This document shows, in pieces, positions 8,471 through 16,196 of a stretch of DNA of 64,000 nucleotides. Under the pieces are notes generated by a model that was not told the DNA's origin, did no database searches, and was given only the letters and a program-made list of their open reading frames with translations. Position numbers and translations under genes: made by a program. Positions within the stretch are counted from its first letter, which is position 1. Every line of letters starts with the position of its first letter. Where the stretch lies: assembly GCA_016794985.1 (NCBI GenBank), contig JAEUIQ010000070.1, positions 151,043 through 215,042 on the forward strand. The letters are read 5' to 3'. Source of the DNA: Planctomycetaceae bacterium. GTDB lineage: Bacteria > Planctomycetota > Planctomycetia > Pirellulales > Pirellulaceae.

Positions 8471-8971
8471 CCAGTTCAAGCGATGAAATCGCACGCGAGC
8501 TGTACAATACGACCTGTGCGTTGCGAGCATGTAGCAGTGCCGCTCGGCGGCGACTCACGCGAACCGTTGCGGGTCAGACCAGCATCCCGGCTCAAATTCT
8601 GTTGGGTGTAGCTCTCATTATCCTCAGCTACTTTGCGACGATAACAAAGTGTCGCTACTTGGCTCGAAAAAACTACCAAGAGATATCAATGAACGAAGTT
8701 TTTCATTGCCAAGGTTGCGCCCCGAAATAGAGCTTTACGGCGGTACAAGTCACATTGCGTACTGGTTGGGTACAAGCTTTTGGAGTACTGGTTTTGTTCT
8801 TCCTGAGGTGATAACGCAGCCGCAAAATTGGGCTTGGCTCTCAGTTGTGCTACGTCCGCCGATGCCCAACAAAATTGGGAAGCAACATCGTTGCCCGACG
8901 ACACAACAGAAGCTCATCAGTCAGCCGCTGGTGAACCGTCATTTACCCATCAGTAATTTGGAGCACGTTTC
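8471..8971. other. Gap without a supported gene
   Basis: Several short frames overlap here on both strands. One at 8521-8730 would encode a single membrane helix but has no ribosome site. I see no RNA gene or repeat. The last bases carry TTGGAGC, the ribosome site of the sigma-factor gene. Confidence 0.4.
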
Positions 8972-9454
8972 ATGCAAACCTACAATGGCCGAACTTCGAT
9001 CGGGACACTTCTGGAGAGTAATTTCCCGTTCTACTGGTGCTTCTGTCTCAAGTACGCTGGCATGCGATACCGCCACATGGAGGCCGAGGATCTCGCCGGG
9101 GACGCGATTCTAAAGGCTCTACGGAGCAAAAAAATGATCGATCCACGCGGCATTTTTAAGTTTCTGAAGCAAGCCATCGATTGGATTGCAATTAGTAATT
9201 GGCGTCGCCGCAAGATCAAGACGTCTCCACTTGAGGGTGACTTCGTCGATTACGTTCAGGCATCAAATGCAGCGTTCAAAGAGGTTGAAGCCGCCATTGC
9301 CATGTTGCCTCCTAAGCAACGTGCCGTGATGGAGATGACTTCTCGCGGGTATTCGAGCGACGAAATCGCATTCGAACTGTGCATTACAACTGCTGCCGTT
9401 CGAGCGCGTCTCCGTGCAGCTTGGCGGCGAATAATGCGAACCTTAGCGAGTTAG
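8972..9454 (+). CDS. Sigma-70 family (ECF-like) factor
   Basis: 160 residues from ATG 8972 with GGAG nine bases upstream. Region 2: RYRHMEAEDLAGDAILKALRSKKMIDPRGIFKFLKQAIDWIAISNWRRRK. Region 4: AIAMLPPKQRAVMEMTSRGYSSDEIAFELCITTAAVRARLRAAWRRI, a clear helix-turn-helix. The length fits small ECF factors. No anti-sigma gene is adjacent. It overlaps the end of the convergent gene at 9443-9841 by 12 bp. It may control genes of the mobile element; targets are unknown. Confidence 0.85.
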   Translation: MQTYNGRTSIGTLLESNFPFYWCFCLKYAGMRYRHMEAEDLAGDAILKALRSKKMIDPRGIFKFLKQAIDWIAISNWRRRKIKTSPLEGDFVDYVQASNAAFKEVEAAIAMLPPKQRAVMEMTSRGYSSDEIAFELCITTAAVRARLRAAWRRIMRTLAS

Positions 9455-9841
9455 TCCACCATCCCCGTTCAAATGCTTACGAGCCAATCTTTGCAAAATG
9501 ATTGGCTTGTTTTGTTCAATAGTTTCGAGCACATGCCGATTGTCTTCGGTTCTTTCAAATGGCTCGACGATCTCAAATGCGCCATCAAAGGTCCGCACAA
9601 TCGCGTTGCGAAAAACAAGCTTAGAATAGTTCAGCCAGTTCCCTTCAGTGAAGAAAACTTCGTCATATTTCGTTATCAATTCGGAATCAGTAGGCTTGTC
9701 TTTCGAAAGTTGGTCGTGAAGCCGTTGCAGCAAGCTGGGGTCTTCTTCCGAAAACGAACGAAGCAATCGAAGTGCCGCTTGCGCGCTCCTTCCATCAAGC
9801 CGTGATCCATCATGTAGAGTTACTTCCCATTCGCTTCCCAT
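9443..9841 (-). CDS. Hypothetical protein
   Basis: 132 residues from ATG 9841 (GGA upstream); an upstream in-frame extension to 9925 has atypical composition. The N-terminus MGSEWEVTLHDGSRLDGRSAQAALRLLRSF suggests a small beta-hairpin followed by helices; the C-terminus is helical and basic. No known domain. It converges on and overlaps the sigma-factor gene. Confidence 0.55.
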   Translation of the reverse strand: MGSEWEVTLHDGSRLDGRSAQAALRLLRSFSEEDPSLLQRLHDQLSKDKPTDSELITKYDEVFFTEGNWLNYSKLVFRNAIVRTFDGAFEIVEPFERTEDNRHVLETIEQNKPIILQRLARKHLNGDGGLTR

Positions 9842-10027
9842 TGTCCATCCTTTGATTATTGTTCTGCCTTCGCATAAATTAAAGATCATTTTGCTTCGAG
9901 TCAAACGCAAAAACATTCGATGCATTTTCTTTTTTCGAATTGGCCAAACAATTCGTCTCTATTGGTGAAACAGAAACCAGCGGTGGTTTCAAACTGGCTC
10001 CTTTTTCGATAGCTCGAAGGGAAAAGT

Positions 10028-11011
10028 ATGTCTCGATCAATGGGTTACGTCGCTTGCTTGTTCATGGCTCTACCGTTTTGGATGGTTTGTGCGTTGCCTG
10101 TGGCAGCACATGGCCAAACGAAGAGCACCACATCCAATGTTACCGGTTCCACGAAGGAGGAAAGTAAGTCGCTTGCCGACAACGAACGTAAATGGAAGAA
10201 ACTTGAGCCCGTCATCGCGAAGTATCAGAAGCTTCGCAGCCAAACGACGATTGAGGTCGCGGAGTCGTTGGCTAACACCTTGATAAAGCTCGATGCCCGT
10301 ATTGACGGCCGGAAGTTTGCTCAAGAAGTCCTGAGCCTCGAAAACGCGATTCAAGCTACGGGAAACAAAGCACAAATTCGGGCATTTGTGCAGAAGAGCT
10401 TCGATAAGCATGTGATCAATGTTGCTGAAATCGAGAAGCTGCTGCATCTGTTCCTCACCGAGCACGACAAGAAGATGGCCGAGATCGACAATCAGTTCCT
10501 GATTGAATGCGAGCTCGACGTCGAATTTGATGCGTCTGCCATTCGCACATCCCGCGTACAGCTGGACGGCGTCAAACAGGAATTCGCGAAGGTCGCTGCC
10601 AATCTTGAGCAGACGGTCACGCAGGCCTTTACCCATCACTTGCTAACGGGAGCTACTTCATTAGCTGCGGGTGAAATTGGCAGCATGATTGGCAATGAAC
10701 TCGGACGGGATGGTAATGGCAACACGACGATGGATGGACAGATTCTAGGTTTCCTGTTTGGAGTGGCGGCGGGAGTCGCTGCGGAAGAAATGGCGTCTAG
10801 TGCTCTGGGCACCGAGAAAGACATCGCTGACAAGGCAACCGCCTCGGCACGGTCGATCTTGCGCACGCAATTGTTGCAGATTCCGAATGTGGAACCGGCC
10901 TGGATTGCCACCATGAGAGAGACGGCTGCCGTGCACGACCGACTCTGCATGAACAGTCTGGTCTATGTCCTCGGGCCGAAGCCTGAGCCAGCAGCCTCCG
11001 CCAAAAAATAG
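10028..11011 (+). CDS. Exported helical protein with a glycine-zipper segment
   Basis: 327 residues from ATG 10028. Residues 1-28 are a signal peptide (GYVACLFMALPFWMVCALPVAAHGQ). Residues 45-200 are charged and helical. Residues ~205-260 are rich in small residues (ATSLAAGEIGSMIGNELGRD, then GFLFGVAAGVAAEEMA), a glycine-zipper-like membrane-inserting segment. It is followed 43 bp later by another exported protein, so the two probably form an operon. A role at the cell envelope in mating or stability is inferred only from context. Confidence 0.7.
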   Translation: MSRSMGYVACLFMALPFWMVCALPVAAHGQTKSTTSNVTGSTKEESKSLADNERKWKKLEPVIAKYQKLRSQTTIEVAESLANTLIKLDARIDGRKFAQEVLSLENAIQATGNKAQIRAFVQKSFDKHVINVAEIEKLLHLFLTEHDKKMAEIDNQFLIECELDVEFDASAIRTSRVQLDGVKQEFAKVAANLEQTVTQAFTHHLLTGATSLAAGEIGSMIGNELGRDGNGNTTMDGQILGFLFGVAAGVAAEEMASSALGTEKDIADKATASARSILRTQLLQIPNVEPAWIATMRETAAVHDRLCMNSLVYVLGPKPEPAASAKK

Positions 11012-11054
11012 TCCAATCCGCAAGTCCCCAAAACAGATGGAAAGGAAGTGCAAT

Positions 11055-11765
11055 ATGTACAAAGCGTTATTCATCGCCGGGATATTGGTCGGCACGGCGA
11101 ATATGACTGCGACCTCCGATGCCCAGATTGTTCGAAAAGCCGGGCAATTGATTTTCAACAAGGTGGCTGGTGAAGCAGGCGAAGCGATGGTCGAGTCGGC
11201 AGGCAAAAAGCTGTTGCGTGAGGCGGGTGAGGAGATTACCAAACGTGCTTCAACCTCAGCAGCCCGATCCGTAGCAGGAGCGGGAGCGGTAAAGTCGGCC
11301 ACAACTATGGGTGGTGCGGTTGTTCGCAGTTTCAAAGAAGAAATGGCAACGGTGGCAACTCGCCTCACACCGCGAAATGCTCGAAGGCTCTCGATGCTTG
11401 AGTCAGAACTGGCGGCCACTGGTAAAGGCACCGATCTTGTGGCGCTACTCGGCAAACATGGGCAGGCCGACGAACTGGTCGATTTCCTGTGGCGACACAA
11501 AGGAAAACTGGCTGCTGGCGGAGTCTTGGCTGCCATGCTTGTCAATCCCGAGGGTGTGTTGGGGGCGACCGGAGACATGACGAGTAAGGTGATTGAGTCG
11601 TCGGGTAAGCATATTGCTCAGCCGCTCATTAAAGAAACCGCGCGGCCAATCGTGGACTACACCGCCAAAGGTGTGATGATCGCGGCCGTTGCACTGACTT
11701 TGCTTGGTGCAGGGGCTCTTTATCTGCGATTCGGCCATGCCTGGCTTAGCGTGACACAGCGTTAG
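11055..11765 (+). CDS. Exported protein with C-terminal membrane helix
   Basis: 236 residues from ATG 11055, which has AAAGGAAG directly upstream; this decides against a longer frame. Residues 1-24 are a signal peptide. The body is Ala/Glu/Lys-rich and helical (GEAGEAMVESAGKKLLREAGEEITKRA), with a hydrophobic stretch near 155-170 (KLAAGGVLAAMLV) and a terminal membrane helix (VMIAAVALTLLGAGALYL). Probably cotranscribed with the preceding gene. The family is not recognised. Confidence 0.72.
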   Translation: MYKALFIAGILVGTANMTATSDAQIVRKAGQLIFNKVAGEAGEAMVESAGKKLLREAGEEITKRASTSAARSVAGAGAVKSATTMGGAVVRSFKEEMATVATRLTPRNARRLSMLESELAATGKGTDLVALLGKHGQADELVDFLWRHKGKLAAGGVLAAMLVNPEGVLGATGDMTSKVIESSGKHIAQPLIKETARPIVDYTAKGVMIAAVALTLLGAGALYLRFGHAWLSVTQR

Positions 11766-11897
11766 GCAGATCTTGGACCAGGGAACTACCAGGTCGCGCC
11801 GTCGACCTGGTGTTCCTTGTCCTATCTACCTCCATAGCACGTGCAAGAAATATCCCGGTTTATTGCTGCTCAAACCACATAACGACTGGAAAGACGT

Positions 11898-12764
11898 ATG
11901 AACCTGCAAAACATTCCATTGCAAAACATTGTGTGTGATCCTAACCAACCGCGACGAGAACCTAACACATTGGCCGATGAGGAACTTTTCCTCAGCATGA
12001 AACAGCGTGGTCAACTGGTTCCAGTCATTGTTGTGCCGTGCGATTCGGGCTACATGCTGATTGACGGGGAGCGTCGCTATCGTGTGGCCAAGAAGTTGGA
12101 ATTCCCGACAATCAGGGCGATCATACTGGACGAACAGCCCAATGAGGATGAACTACTGGCCGTTCAACTGAGCATTAACAGCCATCGCTCCGACATTAAC
12201 CCGGTCGATAAGATGCATGCCTACCGTAAGCTGATGAAATTGAAGCAGTTCTCGGCGGCGGAATTAGCGACGTTTCTGGGGATCAGTAAAGCAAGTGTGA
12301 CGCGTTGCCTTTCCCTCGAAAAGCTCAGCCCGAATATCCAACGTCTCGTGGCCGATGGTGAAATCAGCTCGTCGAATGCATATGCACTGGCACGCATCGA
12401 AGGTGAATCTACCGATCATCTGGTGCAATCTCTGGTGAGTGGAAGCCTGAAGCGTGACCAGCTCGAACAATTGGCGGGTCGGAAGAACGCGGCGCGACCA
12501 TTGGACGGTTCGCGGCTTGTGTGTCAATTGCCGGCGGGAATGGTGTCCCTGCAAACCTCGGAGCCACTCTCACTCGATGGAATTCTGACGATGTGCTCCC
12601 AGCTGATCAAGGCCATTCGAAAGGCAAAACGGGAAGGGTATGACGTAAAGACGCTCGCCCAAATGTTCAAAGAACAACAGGCCCGTGAGACTGCGAGTGC
12701 ATCGCAAGGGTTCGACCCACCTGGTGGTAGAGCACGATTGTCGGCCACGGGACATCTAAGTTGA
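11898..12764 (+). CDS. ParB/RepB/Spo0J family protein
   Basis: 288 residues from ATG 11898 with GGAAAG upstream. Residues 5-95 are the ParB nuclease-like/CTPase domain (NPxQPRRE at DPNQPRRE; GQLVPVIV; MLIDGERRYRVAKKL with the GERR motif). Residues 105-165 contain the helix-turn-helix (SAAELATFLGISKASVTRCLSLEKL). The C-terminal dimerisation region is short and basic. Normally it binds parS and works with ParA to segregate DNA; no ParA is encoded in the window, so it may act as a regulator or use a ParA located to the left. Confidence 0.9.
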   Translation: MNLQNIPLQNIVCDPNQPRREPNTLADEELFLSMKQRGQLVPVIVVPCDSGYMLIDGERRYRVAKKLEFPTIRAIILDEQPNEDELLAVQLSINSHRSDINPVDKMHAYRKLMKLKQFSAAELATFLGISKASVTRCLSLEKLSPNIQRLVADGEISSSNAYALARIEGESTDHLVQSLVSGSLKRDQLEQLAGRKNAARPLDGSRLVCQLPAGMVSLQTSEPLSLDGILTMCSQLIKAIRKAKREGYDVKTLAQMFKEQQARETASASQGFDPPGGRARLSATGHLS

Positions 12765-12992
12765 TGGGCTTGGGAGTTAAATCTTAGAAGAGCCACGATC
12801 GCCAAAAAGCAATTTAAGTCGGTTAGTTCACAGCGCCGCAGCTTTACTTGGGAATTCAAGCAATCGACCACTCAGATGCTTCGGGAACGTAACTCAGCCA
12901 GCCAAACACGAATCTTGCATGCAAGTAACTATTGAGCATCACACATGCTGCATTCGTAACCCAAACGAGGGATACCACAGGAGCGACATTCC

Positions 12993-14807
12993 GTGTACTG
13001 GATCTACCGAACATTACTGCGAATATCGATCGGACTTGCATGCGTTGCGCTGTTTCTGGCATTCTTCGCGCTCTGGCCTATTTCGCTCATCGTCGCAATT
13101 ATTGTGATCGTGAAAAAGTGGGCAGGGGTTCGACCGTATTCCGTTTCGATGGGCAGCGCGGCCTGGGCAAGTGAAGACGAGCTGCGAAACAACGACCTGG
13201 ACGGATACGGAGGACTGCCACTCGGCTTGATGACGGGACGCCAGTCACTAGAGGATTCAGTGCATCGCGTAATGACCGGGAAGTGCGATTCCAAGACGGC
13301 CTGTAACTCCTTCTTTGCTAGCTTCGGCCAGCGACTGTCCTTGCCAATCTCAATTCGACATTCCGTTTCAGCCTTGATCTTCGCGCCAACCGGTGCCGGA
13401 AAGGGCGTATCACTTATCTTGCCGTTCTTGCACTTGTGTCGCGATTCTGTGGTCGTGTTGGATTACAAAGGTGAAAATGCACGATTGTCCGGGAATTTTC
13501 GCGCAAGACTCGGTCAGAAAATCGTATATCTAGATCCATACAACATTGTTGCTTCAAAATCCGATTGTCTTAACCCATTAGATTTCATCAACAAAGATAG
13601 TCCGACGGTCATCGACGCATGTCAGTCTCTGGCTAAAGCCCTGGTGGTTCGAGGTCCGGAGGAACGCGAGCCACATTGGAACGACATGGCAGAGTTGATT
13701 CTGACGGCAGTGATCGCGTTCGCGGTGCTTTATGGAGAACCCGAGGATCGGAATCTGCAAGTCGTGGTGGAAATCGTGAGCGACGCTGATAAGCTCGACA
13801 TGGCCTGCGAGGCCATGCAGAAATCCACTCTGTTCGATGGAATGCTGGCGCGCCTCGGCCACCAGGTCAAACACGTACAAGGAAAGGAACGCGCGTCGGT
13901 TCTGACCACGGTGGTTCGCCATTTACGATTCTTGAACACTCCTGCCATATCGAATATTTCAGTTCGTAGCACTTTCGATCCCCGAGAGCTGAAAAACGGC
14001 AAGTTAACCGCGTATCTGATCATTCCGCCGCAACACATGCGAGCCATGGCCGGATTGTTACGAATGTGGATTGCCACGATCTTTGGTGAAATCGTGGCAT
14101 TAGGTCTCGATGAAAGTCGACTGGTTCACTTCGTTTTGGATGAGGCTGCCTCGCTTGGACGAATGGAGGCCATTGAAGATGCCGTTGTAATGTATCGTGG
14201 GTTTGGTTGCAGGTTTCAATTCTATTTTCAATCGGTTGGACAACTCAAAACGGTTTTTCCAAATGGACAAGATCAAACGCTGCTGAGCAATGCAAGTCAG
14301 GTTTTCTTCGCGGCCAATGATACCGCAACAGCCGATCTCATAAGCCAGCGGTTGGGTGAGGCAACCATCTTTGTGGACTCAGGTGGAACTTCTACTAGCA
14401 CAAACAGGCAGCGTCAGAACACCGGCAGCGATCAAACAAGCTACTCTGTTTCGCAAAACTCCAATTGGCAGCAACACGCACGGCGGTTGCTCAAGCCCGA
14501 GGAGGTGCTGACGCTTGATCCGCGGATTGCGATTACCTTTATACCTGGTGTTCGACCGATCATGACACGGTTAATACGATATTACGAGGAACCATGGCTG
14601 AAATCCCAACCTAGAATCAGAAGCCCCGTGAGAGAAAATCTCGGAATGCTTCTCAAATGCTGTTTTGTACTTGCGCTCGCTGTCTCGGCGTTGATTGGCA
14701 TGTTTCTAATGCTCAAATTCCGAGAGGACGCATCGAAGATAATCCCAGCTAGTCCACCACCCCCTTTCCAAATGCAATATGACAGGAGCTTCTACCATGT
14801 CCGATGA
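12993..14807 (+). CDS. VirD4/TraG-type coupling protein
   Basis: 604 residues from a GTG at 12993, supported by AGGAG nine bases upstream. Two N-terminal membrane helices (residues ~8-45), then the ATPase: Walker A FAPTGAGKGVS at ~131, the conserved VVLDYKGENARLSG just after it, and Walker B VHFVLDEAASLGRM at ~380. It couples the relaxase-DNA complex to the type IV secretion channel. Unusually there is an extra hydrophobic helix near the C-terminus (MLLKCCFVLALAVSALIGMFLML), as if the tail is re-anchored in the membrane. It overlaps the small gene at 14797. Confidence 0.93.
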   Translation: MYWIYRTLLRISIGLACVALFLAFFALWPISLIVAIIVIVKKWAGVRPYSVSMGSAAWASEDELRNNDLDGYGGLPLGLMTGRQSLEDSVHRVMTGKCDSKTACNSFFASFGQRLSLPISIRHSVSALIFAPTGAGKGVSLILPFLHLCRDSVVVLDYKGENARLSGNFRARLGQKIVYLDPYNIVASKSDCLNPLDFINKDSPTVIDACQSLAKALVVRGPEEREPHWNDMAELILTAVIAFAVLYGEPEDRNLQVVVEIVSDADKLDMACEAMQKSTLFDGMLARLGHQVKHVQGKERASVLTTVVRHLRFLNTPAISNISVRSTFDPRELKNGKLTAYLIIPPQHMRAMAGLLRMWIATIFGEIVALGLDESRLVHFVLDEAASLGRMEAIEDAVVMYRGFGCRFQFYFQSVGQLKTVFPNGQDQTLLSNASQVFFAANDTATADLISQRLGEATIFVDSGGTSTSTNRQRQNTGSDQTSYSVSQNSNWQQHARRLLKPEEVLTLDPRIAITFIPGVRPIMTRLIRYYEEPWLKSQPRIRSPVRENLGMLLKCCFVLALAVSALIGMFLMLKFREDASKIIPASPPPPFQMQYDRSFYHVR

Positions 14808-15012
14808 ATCCAAATCCGTCTTCAGCAAGATTAGCCGTGATATCAAGGCCGAAATGGGTCGGCTCGGTGACCATGGTGCAGCCGAGTTGGCATCGGCCCT
14901 GTTTAGTGGTCACTCGTTTTTGCCCTATGGGTCTGGGCAGCGGCGTGATCATGAAGTCGATCGCACGCCATCACCAGCGAACGAAATAAGTGACCGCGGG
15001 ATCGAACGCTAG
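14797..15012 (+). CDS. Small accessory protein after the coupling protein
   Basis: 71 residues from ATG 14797, with AGGAG eight bases upstream, overlapping the end of the coupling-protein gene by 11 bp. The N-terminus MSDESKSVFSKISRDIKAEMGRLGDHGAAELASALFSGHSFLPYG is helical and hydrophilic. No known family. The strong ribosome site and overlap argue that it is made together with the coupling protein. Confidence 0.65.
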   Translation: MSDESKSVFSKISRDIKAEMGRLGDHGAAELASALFSGHSFLPYGSGQRRDHEVDRTPSPANEISDRGIER

Positions 15013-15112
15013 ACCATAGTCGTATTGTCGATCTGGATGAGCCACTAACCGGATTTTATGCTCGGACATTGTCACTAACGATTCCGGGCATGGTAGCCGG
15101 GCTAGTTTGTTC

Positions 15113-15142
15113 TCCTGTGCGGTGTGGCTGCATCGCACAGGA
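15113..15142. repeat. Inverted repeat, 9-bp arms
   Basis: TCCTGTGCG (15113-15121) and CGCACAGGA (15134-15142) are perfect inverted copies separated by 12 bases. There is no T-run, so it is not an obvious terminator. It sits between the coupling-protein and relaxase genes, where an origin of transfer would be expected. Confidence 0.5.
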
Positions 15143-15255
15143 CTTTACCGAAAATTTACCGTTGCCACCTATGCTCGTCTCTGGTTTAACCATGGGATGA
15201 CGATCAGACAGGCAGCCATGCATTACCCCCCCCCTACGAAAATGCGGGTTACACG

Positions 15256-16062
15256 ATGCGGGTAGACGGAGCAATGAGAAATCGCCGAGGCTTTACCCTC
15301 ATTGAATTCTCCATCGTGCTGGTTGTTGTCGGTTTCCTGATTGGTGGGGTATTGGTGGCAAGGGAAATGATTCAGGCCTTTCAGATCCGCAAAATTGTAA
15401 GCGCGCATGAAGACCTTGCCATGCGCTATAATGCTTTCACAATGAAGTATAACTGCATACCGGGTGATTGCCCGAATGCTACAAATTTCTGGGGAGCCGC
15501 GGGCGGATGTCCATCATGGACGCCGAGCGCAACCTGTAATGGCGATGGTAATGGGCATGTCTTATTTAGTACTGAAAGTGGATGGTTCTGGAACCACTTG
15601 TATCACGCAGGACTTGGGCAAGGATATGCTTCCAAGGTTGATGGCGTTAATCTGAATTTTCGATATCTTTTTCCACCCATACGAAAAGGGATCAACTATG
15701 AAAATGAGGTTTTCTGGCTGATTGGCAGCACTTCTGTTGATTATGCCCAAATGTATGCTGCAACCTCCAGTGGGTGCACATGGAATGCTACCGATATGCG
15801 AGGAGTTGGTGTGCAAACTGTTGTCAGAAACTCACCATCACTACAACCAGTATCGCCGGCAGAAACAGTGGCAAACACCTTCGCGATTGATAGTAAAGTA
15901 GATGATGGCAGACCGTGCACAGGAAAGTTTCATGCATCGTCAGGGCATATTTTTGGGACATCAACATGGACCTCGTGCGTGTCAGGTTCTGGTAATTCGG
16001 CTATTTACAACCTGTCCCAAACAGGTGATGTGTGCCGTTATATTTTTCAGCTAGACCAATAA
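15256..16062 (+). CDS. Prepilin-like protein (type IV pilin family)
   Basis: 268 residues from ATG 15256 (ATG 15274 possible). The leader ending RNRRG is cleaved before FTLIEFSIVLVVVGFLIGG, with Glu at +5. The next part (YNAFTMKYNCIPGDCPNATNFWG) follows the family pattern, and the end carries FAIDSKVDDGRPCTGK. Many cysteines suggest disulfides. The last 50 residues closely match the orphan cassette at 211-363. It lies between the coupling-protein and relaxase genes, consistent with a conjugative pilus subunit. Confidence 0.88.
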   Translation: MRVDGAMRNRRGFTLIEFSIVLVVVGFLIGGVLVAREMIQAFQIRKIVSAHEDLAMRYNAFTMKYNCIPGDCPNATNFWGAAGGCPSWTPSATCNGDGNGHVLFSTESGWFWNHLYHAGLGQGYASKVDGVNLNFRYLFPPIRKGINYENEVFWLIGSTSVDYAQMYAATSSGCTWNATDMRGVGVQTVVRNSPSLQPVSPAETVANTFAIDSKVDDGRPCTGKFHASSGHIFGTSTWTSCVSGSGNSAIYNLSQTGDVCRYIFQLDQ

Positions 16063-16196
16063 GCCAATCGGGCGGATTAACGGCTCAACATTACTGCGAC
16101 ATGATTGCCACAAACCAAGGCTGATTTTACTGACGAACGAATTATCACTTGCTGATTCGTTGCTCGCCTATTAGCAAACGGAAAAACAGTGAAACC

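Noticed and set aside
8521..8730. Small membrane-helix ORF before the sigma-factor gene
   Set aside because: No ribosome site, several overlapping frames and no recognisable family.
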